Positions 17,350 through 26,513 of a stretch of 64,000 nucleotides of DNA are shown piece after piece. Source of the DNA: Hahella sp. GTDB lineage: Bacteria > Pseudomonadota > Gammaproteobacteria > Pseudomonadales > Oleiphilaceae. The notes below the pieces were generated by a model. It had not been told where the DNA came from. It saw only the letters and a list, made by a program, of their open reading frames with translations, and did not search any database. Where the stretch lies: positions 108,704 through 172,703 of the forward strand of contig JANQMN010000058.1 in assembly GCA_028280065.1 (NCBI GenBank), given 5' to 3'. How positions within the stretch are numbered: the first letter of the stretch is position 1; every line of letters begins with the position of its first letter. The translations under genes were made by a program, and so were the position numbers.

Positions 17350-19371
17350 CTATTCTGTCTTGAATCGTTCCGTCAACCGCATTTGTTCGTTGGTCAGGCC
17401 AAGCAGTTCGTTGAAAGTGCTTAGGTTCTTATGCGCTCCTTTGGAGATTTGATCTGACAGATCGGCTATACGGGTGATCGATTCCGATACATGGGCGGCA
17501 TTTTCCTGTTGCTCGATTGTGCCCTCGGCGATTTGCTGGGCAAGACCGGCAATTTCATCGAGATTGCCCACAACTTCGCCAATGGCCGCTTTAGTATCTT
17601 CGGCGTTTTCGGCTACTGAAGAAGACCGGTCCAGATTGTTTGCCATCAGCTTCACCGCCTGCCCGGATTTGGCCTGCAGTGAAGATATCATCGCATCGAT
17701 TTCCTCCGTCGATTGTTGAGTGCGACTGGCGAGATTTCGCACTTCGTCGGCAACGACAGCAAATCCCCTTCCTTGTTCACCGGCACGAGCCGCCTCAATG
17801 GCGGCGTTCAAGGCGAGTAGGTTGGTTTGCTCGGCAATTCCCCGAATAACTTCCAATATCTGACTGATGTTGGAACTTTCACTCTCTACCTGTTTAACGA
17901 CCTCCGCACCTTGTTGCAGTTCTTGCACCAGGGTTCTGATCTGTTCGACTCCGGTATCCAGCTTCTGCGAGCCGCTGGAAAGCAACTGATTGACGGCATC
18001 TACGCGTTCGGAGCTGGTAGTCGCGCTTTCGGATATATGAATGGCTGATTGCTGTAATTGCTCGGCGGCAACCGATACATTGGCCGATTGGTTTCTCTGG
18101 TCGTCGAGCAATTCGCTATTATCCTTGGTCATATTGGTGACTTCGTCGGTCCGTTGCTGAACGGTTTGTGCGTTGACCTTAATATCTGTAATCACCTCCT
18201 TGAGATGATTGGCTATAGATTGAATCCCGTTAGCGATTCGACCAAATTCGTCCTGTTGTTTGATATTGATATTGGTCGTCAGGTCGCCTTGGGAAATACG
18301 ATCCAGGGATCTGTTTATCACTTTCAGCGGTTTGCGTACAGCCTGGGTGATCCGCCACCCGACTAAGGCTGCGATCAACAAGGAAAGCGCGGTGGCGGTA
18401 GCAATACCGACTCTGGCGTTGACGTTGGTCTGATCGATTTTGGAAACGGATGCCGCGGAAGCCTCGCGCAAAAGTCTGATAATTTCGTACAGGGAATCCA
18501 CCGAGGAATTAATTTGTTGCGCCAGTTCACTCAACAGTTGGACGGACTCGCTTTCATAGTTGAGCTTATTCCGATAGAGCGCAATGACTCCGGACTCGTC
18601 ATCGGATGCCGCGTCAATGATGTTTGTATAAGTAATCAAACGTCCATGCATGTTTTCGTTGTTGATTTTCAGTTTATCCATGCGTGGCGCTATGCGTTTT
18701 TTACTACCCTGCATATCCTCCAGTGATTCATTCACTGCATCCAACTCGGTAATTGTCGGCAGGGATGTCAGCGAATTGCGGACGAGGGTTATTCGGTCGC
18801 GGATATAGGTGGTATCTGCTACCGTGGAGCGGGCGACCGAGTCGTCTTTGGTACTTAAATTTTGAATGATTCTGTCAATGATTTTTGAATCAAACTCGTA
18901 TTTGTTCCATTGCCCCATCATGTTTGCGTAGTTGGTGGTGTAGGTTGTCGCCGCGGCAAGCAGTTGTTGGCGGACCTGAAGATGCTGCTGACCGGTGGCC
19001 AGTGCCTGGGTCATTGTCGGTATCAGATCCTCCAGCCGCTGTTGAATCTTGGGGAAATTCGCCATCTGGACTTTAAGATCCTGGGTGATGGCATTAACCG
19101 ACTCTACTGAGGCGCTGAACTGTGTTTCTCTTTCAACCAGAGATTCTGCATCCCGCAAGGAAGCGTGTTGAGCAATCGCCCGATTGGCATTTTGTAGGGC
19201 GAGTGCGAGTTCGTAAGACTGGTTGACCGCGGGCGAGACCGTATTGGTCAGACTTTTTATGGAATCGCTCACCTGGTTCTGATTCCAGATGGCTGCGATG
19301 GTAATCGCTACAATGAGTAAAGCGGAAATGGATAAACCGATTATGACGCGGGAAACGACTGTCAAATTCAT
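17350..19371 (-). CDS. Methyl-accepting chemotaxis protein
   Basis: This 673-residue chemoreceptor has a first membrane helix (about 8-30), a large periplasmic helical sensor (about 31-320), a second helix (about 322-342), a HAMP domain (about 343-397) and a cytosolic signalling domain. The hairpin tip is conserved ([19 protein letters not shown] then [18 protein letters not shown]), which is where CheA and CheW bind. There is no C-terminal NWETF-type pentapeptide for CheR/CheB tethering. The sensor resembles long helical-bundle types, but the ligand cannot be inferred. No other che gene is in the window. Being next to c-di-GMP genes, it may feed a surface-behaviour pathway; this is inference. 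Confidence 0.93.
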   Translation of the reverse strand: MNLTVVSRVIIGLSISALLIVAITIAAIWNQNQVSDSIKSLTNTVSPAVNQSYELALALQNANRAIAQHASLRDAESLVERETQFSASVESVNAITQDLKVQMANFPKIQQRLEDLIPTMTQALATGQQHLQVRQQLLAAATTYTTNYANMMGQWNKYEFDSKIIDRIIQNLSTKDDSVARSTVADTTYIRDRITLVRNSLTSLPTITELDAVNESLEDMQGSKKRIAPRMDKLKINNENMHGRLITYTNIIDAASDDESGVIALYRNKLNYESESVQLLSELAQQINSSVDSLYEIIRLLREASAASVSKIDQTNVNARVGIATATALSLLIAALVGWRITQAVRKPLKVINRSLDRISQGDLTTNINIKQQDEFGRIANGIQSIANHLKEVITDIKVNAQTVQQRTDEVTNMTKDNSELLDDQRNQSANVSVAAEQLQQSAIHISESATTSSERVDAVNQLLSSGSQKLDTGVEQIRTLVQELQQGAEVVKQVESESSNISQILEVIRGIAEQTNLLALNAAIEAARAGEQGRGFAVVADEVRNLASRTQQSTEEIDAMISSLQAKSGQAVKLMANNLDRSSSVAENAEDTKAAIGEVVGNLDEIAGLAQQIAEGTIEQQENAAHVSESITRIADLSDQISKGAHKNLSTFNELLGLTNEQMRLTERFKTE

Positions 19372-19642
19372 ATTTGCTCACTTTTACCGGGAGTTCGACA
19401 GGCTCCCAGCTTTCTATTTGGGCGGGTAAGGCTATTCATGAACGAATCATGATGTGGTGAAAGTCTAGACCTCACCGGAAAGCTCTGCAAAATCAAAGTC
19501 CGTTGCGACATCAATTGCCGGTAAAAATTCCATGAATATTATGAAACTACTGTAATCCACATCGTTGAAACTCCTTTGATCGGCAACTGTCTATTTATGC
19601 GTACATCAAATTGACAACTTAAACGGGCAACGGAGAATATCC

Positions 19643-19899
19643 ATGAAAAATTTAATTGTAGTTTCCAGTTTAACCTTGGCACTTACTTCTTTTCCGCTTT
19701 CGCGATGGATGGTGGAATCGCCGATCAAAAGGCAGAATCCGATTTTTGGCTGTTAAGCGATAGAGAGCAGGCACAGTTTTTCATCGAACAGGGTGAGCCG
19801 GCTTCAGGTGGTAATGCTGCTGTCATTCAGAGAGAAGACAGCCTGGAAGGTTTGACCGCCGTCGAGCGGAAGCGTGCTGTTTTTGGTAGCAACAATTAA
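19643..19899 (+). pseudogene. Small secreted protein interrupted by a one-base frameshift in its signal peptide
   Basis: From the ATG at 19643 (ribosome site CGGAGAA) the frame encodes the start of a signal peptide, MKNLIVVSSLTLALTSF, then runs into a stop at about 19754. The second frame, open from before 19705 to the TAA at 19897-19899, carries the matching end of a signal peptide (FSAFA) and a mature part of about 65 residues starting MDGGIADQKAES. Adding one T to the run of four at 19690-19693 joins them into one protein of about 85 residues with an ordinary signal peptide. The gene is therefore frameshifted, or there is a sequencing error, or a -1 slip occurs at the T run. The mature part is acidic, without cysteines, and I recognise no family. 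Confidence 0.6.
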
Positions 19900-20381
19900 T
19901 TTCTGACTCGGTAATGACTGACTGGAACTGCGGGCGACCATGGTAAGCCCTTAGGTTTAGCCCGCATAATCTCTACATAGTCTCCCGCCGCTTTATTTCG
20001 CCTATTTGCATTCTGCATTCCCTCGGTAAACTTCGTGATTGCCTTCTCAATTTGCTCTAAAAGTTTGGCAAAAAACCGCCAGCTTAAAATAAATGTTATC
20101 TTCAACGAACTTTCTTTCAAACCATCAAATCATGCCGGCTACGATTTGCTAACCCTAACTAATTGAATATTCAACATAAGTTTAGAATGTGCCGGGATAC
20201 AGGCGCAGATAACTTTGCAGTAACTTTCTTCTAGGGCGTTGAACTTTATTTAAAACTTGGTCTGGACAATTGCTGATATAACTAAAGCCAATCCCGCCAC
20301 GGTGCTTATCAAATCGGGATCTACTTCAGAATCAAGTCCGGGACCGGGCTTGGTTCAATAGTTGTGACGAAGGAGAAGGCT
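19900..20381. other. Intergenic region upstream of the DUF1800 gene
   Basis: These 482 bases contain no supported gene. A 74-codon minus-strand reading frame at 19896-20120 begins with TTG, lacks a ribosome site, and overlaps the 3' end of the small secreted-protein gene; I do not accept it. The stretch must hold the promoter of the DUF1800/DUF1501 operon. A GC-rich run (CCGGGACCGGGC) occurs at about 20338-20349. Confidence 0.4.
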
Positions 20382-22697
20382 ATGCAAGTTCAAACCAGAT
20401 TGAATCTAGCAGTCCCCCAAAAGGTGCTGGCACTGCTTCACTCAAATGTTCCAAAAGCATTAGCAGCATCGAAAGTACCGAAGGCGCGCAAGTATAGGCG
20501 CTTTAATCAAGCATGCCTGTTGGCCGGTGTCTTCTGGTGTTCGACGGTTGCCTTCGGTTTGACGACCAACCAGGAAATCCAGCAACTCTATATTGCTTAT
20601 CTAGGGCGGCCGGCGGATGCGGCGGGTTTGTTCTATTGGCAGGAGGAACTGGACAGCGGCGCATTGACCCTGGAGCAATTGCGGACAAACCTAGTCAATG
20701 AACAGCCTGAATATCTGGCTAATTATGGCCAACTGTCGACTTCGGATCTGGTCGGGTCAGTATACGGCAATCTGTTCAACCGGTCCGCTGACAGTGACGG
20801 CCAGGAATATTGGATTCAGCAATTGAATTCAGGCGCACTGTTGCCGGATCAACTGATGTTGGCGTTTATCAATGGAGCTTCGGTTCCCGACCAAGTGGTC
20901 ATCCTAAACAAAGTGTTTGTCGCCGAATGCCACACCAACGGGGAGCAAACCTATACCGAAGAACATTTGGAACAGATACTCAGTTCTCAAACCAGTGTGG
21001 CGATTACCGAGTGTCCCTTGGGAAGCGAAAGTCCGTCGGACTATGCTTTTGCGACGGCTGAATCTACCGCGCGTTTTCTCACCCAGGCAACCTTCGGTCC
21101 CAGCAGCAAGGCCATATCCGGACTCACCGGTACCAGTGCTTCTGAATGGTTCCGCAAACAGCTAAGCGTACCTGCAAGCAATGTGTTTCCGGCGCTGGAT
21201 GAATATTCCGGATACTCCAACGATGAAGAAGAATTCGACTTCATCCGAACTCAGGCGACAACCTTTGGGTTCTGGAAGAATGTCATTGCCGGTGAGGATC
21301 AACTGCGCCAGCGGATGGCGTTTGCCTTGTCGCAGATTTTGGTGGTTTCCAATGGCGGCGGGGAGATCTTGACAGATGTGCCCGAAGCGGTTGCCTACTA
21401 TCAGGATTTACTAATCGACAATGCATTTGGTAACTATCGGGATGTTCTGGATTTGGTTACTTATTCGCCGGCCATGGGCTATTACCTGACTTATCTTGGC
21501 AGCGAAAAAGGCAACCCGGACACCGGACGAATGCCCGATGAAAACTACGCCAGAGAGCTGCTGCAATTGTTCACCATAGGTTTGGTGGAGTTGAATGCCG
21601 ATGGAACGGCCCGGCTGGATGATTCCGGTAGCACGATCGAGACCTACACGAATGAGGACGTCACGGGTTTGGCCAGGGTTTTCACCGGATTGAACATTGA
21701 AGCCGAGGATGAAGAGGAGTTCGAGGAAGAAGCCGGTGAACTACTTTCTAGACCCATGATTATCAATAGCGGAGCGCATTCCGAGCGGGAAAAAACCTTC
21801 CTGGGTCTGACCATTCCCGCCAACACGGATGCCAGAACCAGTATCGCCATGGCGTTGGACCATATCTTCGCGCATCCGAATGTCGGGCCCTTTATTGGCA
21901 CTCAGATCATCCAACGGCTGGTGACCAGCAATCCTTCGGCAGCCTATGTCGGGCGGGTATCCACCGCATTTGATACCGGCAGCTATCGATTGCCGGACGG
22001 CCAGCAAGCCGGTACCGGAGAGCGAGGAGATTTGTCCGCCGTATTGGCCGCCGTTCTATTCGATCCGGAGGCGAGAGGGCAAGCCTCTGAAACCTTCGGC
22101 AAGATTCGCGAACCGATTCTGCGGTTCAGCCACTGGGCAAGGGCGTTTAATGTCACCAATGTTACCCCGGAGCATAGCCATCTGTTGTGGGATACCAGTG
22201 AGCCTACTTCTCTGTCGCAACATCCCTATCGCGCGCCTTCGGTCTTTAATTTCTTCCGGCCGGGGTATGTCGCGCCCGGATCGCTAACCGGTGAAAAGGG
22301 GTTGAAAGCGCCGGAGCTGCAAATTGTAAACGCCGGCACCGTGCCCAGTTACACAAACTTCATGCTGTATTTTACCTTTGCCGAGGGGCAACACATCGAT
22401 CCCGAAGAGCTGCAGGAGGAATACGATGCCGAAGGCTTGTTGTTCGACCCTTATGACGCGCCGGAGAGTTTCCTGCCCGACTATTCGGAAGAACTGGACA
22501 TGGCGGATGATACGGAAATATTGCTGGACCATCTGGATCTGTTGCTGACCTATGGCAACCTGAGCCAAGAAACCCGCCGGGAAATTCAAGCCGCCTTGGA
22601 GGAAGTCCCCGCCGAAGAGGAAGAAGAGCGATTTAACCGGGTCGCGCTCGCGGTTCTTCTGGTCATGACCTCACCCGACTATCTCGTGCAGTTATAG
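20382..22697 (+). CDS. Exported DUF4214-DUF1800 protein
   Basis: I chose the ATG at 20382 because AAGGAG lies six bases upstream; a GTG at 20364 is in frame but has no ribosome site. The 771-residue product has an unusually long, basic N-region of about 40 residues and then a signal-peptide-like core (ACLLAGVFWCSTVAFG). Two DUF4214-like repeats follow, with YLGRPADAAGLFYWQEEL and LFNRSADSDGQEYWIQQL. The rest is a DUF1800 domain (from about 210), with two very acidic stretches (EDEEEFEEE near 450 and EEVPAEEEEE near 745). DUF1800 and DUF1501 proteins are usually encoded side by side, and their function is still unclear; a role at the cell surface or in the periplasm is generally assumed. The partner follows 11 bases later. 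Confidence 0.9.
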   Translation: MQVQTRLNLAVPQKVLALLHSNVPKALAASKVPKARKYRRFNQACLLAGVFWCSTVAFGLTTNQEIQQLYIAYLGRPADAAGLFYWQEELDSGALTLEQLRTNLVNEQPEYLANYGQLSTSDLVGSVYGNLFNRSADSDGQEYWIQQLNSGALLPDQLMLAFINGASVPDQVVILNKVFVAECHTNGEQTYTEEHLEQILSSQTSVAITECPLGSESPSDYAFATAESTARFLTQATFGPSSKAISGLTGTSASEWFRKQLSVPASNVFPALDEYSGYSNDEEEFDFIRTQATTFGFWKNVIAGEDQLRQRMAFALSQILVVSNGGGEILTDVPEAVAYYQDLLIDNAFGNYRDVLDLVTYSPAMGYYLTYLGSEKGNPDTGRMPDENYARELLQLFTIGLVELNADGTARLDDSGSTIETYTNEDVTGLARVFTGLNIEAEDEEEFEEEAGELLSRPMIINSGAHSEREKTFLGLTIPANTDARTSIAMALDHIFAHPNVGPFIGTQIIQRLVTSNPSAAYVGRVSTAFDTGSYRLPDGQQAGTGERGDLSAVLAAVLFDPEARGQASETFGKIREPILRFSHWARAFNVTNVTPEHSHLLWDTSEPTSLSQHPYRAPSVFNFFRPGYVAPGSLTGEKGLKAPELQIVNAGTVPSYTNFMLYFTFAEGQHIDPEELQEEYDAEGLLFDPYDAPESFLPDYSEELDMADDTEILLDHLDLLLTYGNLSQETRREIQAALEEVPAEEEEERFNRVALAVLLVMTSPDYLVQL

Positions 22698-22708
22698 GAG
22701 AAGACATA

Positions 22709-24091
22709 ATGACGATTAATCGAAGACAATTTATAGGCATGGGCGGTGCGACTATGGCAATGGCGTCGCTCGGCGGTTTGACTTCTGCATTGACAAGTTT
22801 CCCGATACATGCCGCCAATACTGGCGGCTACAAAGCGTTAGTATGCGTTTTTCTCTACGGCGGCATGGATAATCACGATACGGTGATTCCCTATGACATC
22901 AACTCCTACCAACGCTGGGCGCAGATTCGGAGCTCGCTTGTGTACGCCCAGGGAAGTAGTCGTCAACGTTCCAGTTTGCTGCCTTTGGAGATGGCCGATA
23001 ATTCTTCCTTCGGTTCCCGCCAGTTTGCTTTGCCTCCTGAATTTGCCGGATTACATCAATTGTTTCAGTCAGGCAACGCGGCGGTCGTCGGCAATGTCGG
23101 GCCGATCATCGAGCCGACAACAGCCGCGTTAATCGAGGCCGAAACGGTGCGGGTCCCCTCGCGGCTGTTTTCCCATAATGACCAGCAGGCAACCTGGATG
23201 GCCGGTGAGCCTGAAGGCGCTCAATATGGTTGGGGGGGATTGTTCGCCGATGCCATGGCTAACGCCGGCGCCAACAGTAACGGAAACACCTTCAGCACAA
23301 TAACCACCGGTGGGGTTAATCTGCTCATTACCGGTCGCGATACCTCGCCCTATCAACTGGTTGACGGCGGCGCATTGATCCCCGAACTATTGGAATATAC
23401 CGAAGGTTCATTGGCGCAGCGATTGCGCCGGCATTTTCGCGCGGAAGCGTATCAAGGCAACTCGTTATTAGGAAAGGATATGGCGGCTAAGATCCAAAGA
23501 TCGTTTGATGCCAATGCGCTATACGCGACTGCCGCTAGCACTTCATTCGAGGTCAATACGACGTTTCCGCAATCAGAGCTGGGCAACCAACTGGAGGCGG
23601 TGGCGAAATCCATTGCCGTTCGAAATCAGCTCGGCACCGAACGGCAGATATTTGTCGTGGCCATGGGCGGTTTCGATACGCATTCCGCCCAGGCGCAAAA
23701 CTTGCCGATGTTGCAGACGCAGATCGACCAAGCAGTGGTCGCTTTCCACACCTCGCTGCAGGAGCTTGGGCTGGTGAACGATGTAACCCTGTTCACTGCG
23801 TCCGACTTCGGCAGAACCCTCGCCATAAATGGTGATGGTACCGACCATGGTTGGGGCGGACATCATTTTGTGGTTGGCGGGGCTGTTCAGGGAGGGACGA
23901 TTTACGGCGGGATTCCCGAGGCGGACTTCGGCCATTCTCTGGACGCCGGAAGCGGCCGGCTCATTCCCACCATGTCCGTTGAACAGTACGCTGGTTCTCT
24001 GGGAACCTGGTTTGGATTGGGTGAAAATGAACTGGCAGGCATCTTTCCAAATATCAACGCCATGGGGCAGACACCCGATTTCTTTGTTTAA
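22709..24091 (+). CDS. DUF1501 protein with a Tat-type signal
   Basis: This 460-residue protein starts MTINRRQFIGMGGATMAMAS, a twin-arginine export signal (R-R-Q-F-I) with a hydrophobic core, so it is probably folded before export. DUF1501 is related to the alkaline phosphatase/sulfatase superfamily. Stretches typical of the family are YGGMDNHDTVIPYD near the start, VVAMGGFDTHSAQ in the middle and LFTASDFGRTLAINGDGTDHGWGGHHF near the end; the last contains the likely metal-binding Asp and His residues. The gene forms an operon with the DUF1800 gene. It may be an exported hydrolase, but no activity is established for this family. Confidence 0.9.
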   Translation: MTINRRQFIGMGGATMAMASLGGLTSALTSFPIHAANTGGYKALVCVFLYGGMDNHDTVIPYDINSYQRWAQIRSSLVYAQGSSRQRSSLLPLEMADNSSFGSRQFALPPEFAGLHQLFQSGNAAVVGNVGPIIEPTTAALIEAETVRVPSRLFSHNDQQATWMAGEPEGAQYGWGGLFADAMANAGANSNGNTFSTITTGGVNLLITGRDTSPYQLVDGGALIPELLEYTEGSLAQRLRRHFRAEAYQGNSLLGKDMAAKIQRSFDANALYATAASTSFEVNTTFPQSELGNQLEAVAKSIAVRNQLGTERQIFVVAMGGFDTHSAQAQNLPMLQTQIDQAVVAFHTSLQELGLVNDVTLFTASDFGRTLAINGDGTDHGWGGHHFVVGGAVQGGTIYGGIPEADFGHSLDAGSGRLIPTMSVEQYAGSLGTWFGLGENELAGIFPNINAMGQTPDFFV

Positions 24092-24112
24092 GCTAAGAGT
24101 GGTTGCTGCAAC

Positions 24113-24138
24113 AAAAAAACGGGAGACGTATGTCTCCC
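24113..24138 (-). terminator. Intrinsic terminator, minus strand
   Basis: On the minus strand a 7-base-pair stem GGGAGAC-loop-GTCTCCC is followed by G and a run of seven T. The plus-strand direction lacks a T tract, so it does not clearly serve the DUF1501 gene. Confidence 0.65.
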
Positions 24139-24377
24139 AAGATCAATCGAATCAAAAAAGCAGGAAAATCACTCACTGTTAAAGGAAACGTCTACATTTA
24201 ACATTGAGTTACAGGCATATATTCCAGTATACGCAATAGAATGTCAGCCGGATTGATAGAAAGTTGCGGCCCACTGCGCACTTTTTTGTCCACAGTATCG
24301 GGTTTATGCGGTAAGAGTCGCAGAATAGGGCAGAATTCAAACGATTATTTAGCGCTTAACGCCTAGCTTGCAAGACT

Positions 24378-24410
24378 AAAACAAAAAGGGCAGCTTTTTA
24401 AAGCCGCCCC
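24378..24410 (-). terminator. Intrinsic terminator, minus strand
   Basis: On the minus strand the stem GGGCGGCTTT paired with AAAGCTGCCC (one G-T pair) is followed by TTTTTGTTTT. It is a strong terminator, about 220 bases past the stop of the response-regulator gene at 24630. Confidence 0.75.
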
Positions 24411-24629
24411 AATACATTCTACAAGGATAAAGAAATGAGGCATTCGACACATGCCTGCGGATTTGAAAAAATGCAGGGCCGTACTACTTACTCGACCCTG
24501 CGATAAGGGGGATACTACTCAAATCCACGAGTAAAATAATATCGAAGAACCCTGTCTCAATCAGTGGTATTTGCGTAAGAGGCTGTATGCGTTTGTAACG
24601 AAATGTCGGCGAAATTTTGCTCAGTACCG

Positions 24630-25625
24630 TTAACCGGCATTTACCAACTGCTCGACCTCTCGTATGACTTCCGGCCAGAGATTTACCGAAATAGTGCCGG
24701 TTTCGATGGCGTACTGTAACTTTTGCAAGGCGAACTTCTCGACAGTACCGGCGTCGGGTATCGCCAAGCTGCCGTCAATGGCGCAAACGCTCGCGCCTGC
24801 TTGCACGGAAATGAATCCGGAACTGGTTTTAAATGCTTTTAGGCTTATACCGTCTGAAATACGCCGGAAGCAGCTGATGGTGCAATCATCCAATGTTTTA
24901 AAGCGGCTGATGATCACAAACTGGTCCTCTGTGATTCGGCAAATCGTATCCATCGGGCGGGTCAAATGCCGCAGTCGATGCGCGACTCCGACAGCAATCT
25001 CTTCCAAGATAGTCTTGCCATAGTTTTTGCCGATATGACGCCAGTTTTTCAACCCCAGCATGATGTAGGTCGTGACCCCGCCACGGGCTTCGGTTTCTCT
25101 CAGGTTGTCAATCAAACGCTCTCTTGCCAAACGCTGGTTGCCAAGGCCGGTGTGAATATCCAGCGTACTGTTTTCCTGCAGTTCACGGTTGTTCTCAATC
25201 AGCAGTTTGTTTGCCTTCAGCAGCGTGTTTTGCATGTCTGAAATCCGGTCGGCAGCAAAAACCCGTGGCATAAGCTGTTTGTTCATTTGGGATTTATAGA
25301 CGAAATCGTCCACGCCCCGGTCAAATGCTTCCGAGAGGGCTTCCACGCCTTCTTTTGCCGTCAGCAGGATAATGTAAGTGAAGTGATTGTTGGACTCGTC
25401 CAGTTGCCGCACTTTGTCCGTGAGTTCCAGGCCGTCCATCTGTGGCATTAACCAATCGGCGACCAGCACGCTGACCGGGCGTTGTTCCAGCATTTTAAGT
25501 GCCGTTGGTGCATTGTTGGCAATCCGTACATCACGATAACCCGCTTTTCCCAGCGTTTTACTGATAATAGCGCTGCTGAATTTGGCGTCATCGACAACCA
25601 GGATGGATAGATCAAGATTAGGCAT
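24630..25625 (-). CDS. Response regulator with degenerate GGDEF domain
   Basis: This 331-residue protein has an N-terminal receiver (about 5-125: LSILVVDDAKFSS, phospho-Asp in VADWLMPQMDG, conserved K in FVYKSQ) joined by a helix to a GGDEF-like domain (about 155-315). The cyclase signature is replaced by TEDQF (in CRITEDQFVII), so diguanylate cyclase activity is not expected. Degenerate GGDEF domains can bind c-di-GMP or GTP or act as protein adaptors; no RxxD inhibitory site is evident here. It may be a phosphorylation-controlled adaptor in the local c-di-GMP network. It stands alone with its own terminator. No kinase is adjacent. Confidence 0.9.
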   Translation of the reverse strand: MPNLDLSILVVDDAKFSSAIISKTLGKAGYRDVRIANNAPTALKMLEQRPVSVLVADWLMPQMDGLELTDKVRQLDESNNHFTYIILLTAKEGVEALSEAFDRGVDDFVYKSQMNKQLMPRVFAADRISDMQNTLLKANKLLIENNRELQENSTLDIHTGLGNQRLARERLIDNLRETEARGGVTTYIMLGLKNWRHIGKNYGKTILEEIAVGVAHRLRHLTRPMDTICRITEDQFVIISRFKTLDDCTISCFRRISDGISLKAFKTSSGFISVQAGASVCAIDGSLAIPDAGTVEKFALQKLQYAIETGTISVNLWPEVIREVEQLVNAG

Positions 25626-25921
25626 GTCTGTGTTATTAATCCTATTATTATGGTGTGATTCCGCGACTCATCCATAACTATTGAAGTTACTTTGCTCGAA
25701 CTCCGCGAGCCGGAGACAGCAGAATCATTTTCAGTATAGTCCGTCTGGAATAACCACGCATGATAAACCGCCAGTGATTTATTTCTATGATCTGTTTGGC
25801 CTAAATTGCGCCTCTAAGCGACTTTTTACGATATTTTAAAGTTGCCCGAAAAAAGTATTCCGGTACACTGGGTCCCGCAAAAAATAGCTACTTTATCCGT
25901 CCAAGATTCTGGAGATTTTCC

Positions 25922-26407
25922 ATGCCTTCCTTTGACATCGTTTCCGAGTTTGATCAGCACGAGTTGCATAATGCCGTTGATCAGGCAAACCGGGAGCTCG
26001 AAACACGGTATGACTTTCGTGGCGTAGAGGCGTCATTTGAACTCGCCGAGCAACACATCACTCTCACGGCAGAGCAGGAATTCCAGCTTGATCAAATGTT
26101 TATGATGCTTACCACAACCATGAGCAAGCGCAAGGTGGATTTGCGTACGCTGGCGGAACCTACCGATTCCAAGTCTGGAAAAACCGTCAAACGAACTTAT
26201 CCGTTGAAGCAGGGAATTGACCAAAAGAGCGCTAAGGAGATTGTCAAAAAGATCAAGGAAAGCAAGATCAAGGTGCAAAGTTCAATTCAGGGCGATCAAG
26301 TGAGGGTCAATGGGAAAAAACGCGATGATCTGCAACAGGTTATCCAGTTGCTCAAAGGTGACGAAGGCATTGAGTTGGCGTTGCAGTTTAACAACTTCCG
26401 CGACTAG
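25922..26407 (+). CDS. yajQ: YajQ-family nucleotide/c-di-GMP-binding protein
   Basis: This 161-residue protein is full length for YajQ. It has the family start MPSFDIVSEFDQHELHNAVD, the motif ETRYDFRG, and the C-terminal half with the second repeat (KEIVKKIKESKIKVQSSIQG, VRVNGKKRDDLQ). The fold is two ferredoxin-like halves. In Xanthomonas and Pseudomonas, YajQ-type proteins bind c-di-GMP and change partner binding at promoters; in E. coli, nucleotide and tRNA binding was reported. Its divergence from the degenerate GGDEF response regulator places a likely c-di-GMP effector at the edge of the signalling cluster. Confidence 0.95.
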   Translation: MPSFDIVSEFDQHELHNAVDQANRELETRYDFRGVEASFELAEQHITLTAEQEFQLDQMFMMLTTTMSKRKVDLRTLAEPTDSKSGKTVKRTYPLKQGIDQKSAKEIVKKIKESKIKVQSSIQGDQVRVNGKKRDDLQQVIQLLKGDEGIELALQFNNFRD

Positions 26408-26513
26408 CATTTCTTTTGCCGTTGGCCTGTATCCGGTTCGATTACCCATCGGCAGTGTCCGCGCGCTCTTGGATACTACTAACTATCCAAACTAGCTAAA
26501 GTTATTCAGACGG

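Larger units (their letters stand above)
24092..24629. other. Structured intergenic region with two minus-strand terminators
   Basis: No protein gene is supported in these 538 bases. They hold two intrinsic terminators reading leftward (24113-24138 and 24378-24410). Two further inverted repeats sit nearer the response-regulator gene: AGGCAT/ATGCCT at 24438-24456 and GCAGGG/CCCTGC at 24473-24501. The second terminator can serve the minus-strand gene ending at 24630. The first, about 270 bases further on, would then serve another short minus-strand transcript from within 24139-24377. This last point is inference. Confidence 0.45.

Noticed and set aside
19896..20120. A 74-codon minus-strand frame upstream of the DUF1800 gene
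   Set aside because: TTG start without ribosome site; overlaps the end of the small secreted gene; composition not convincing.
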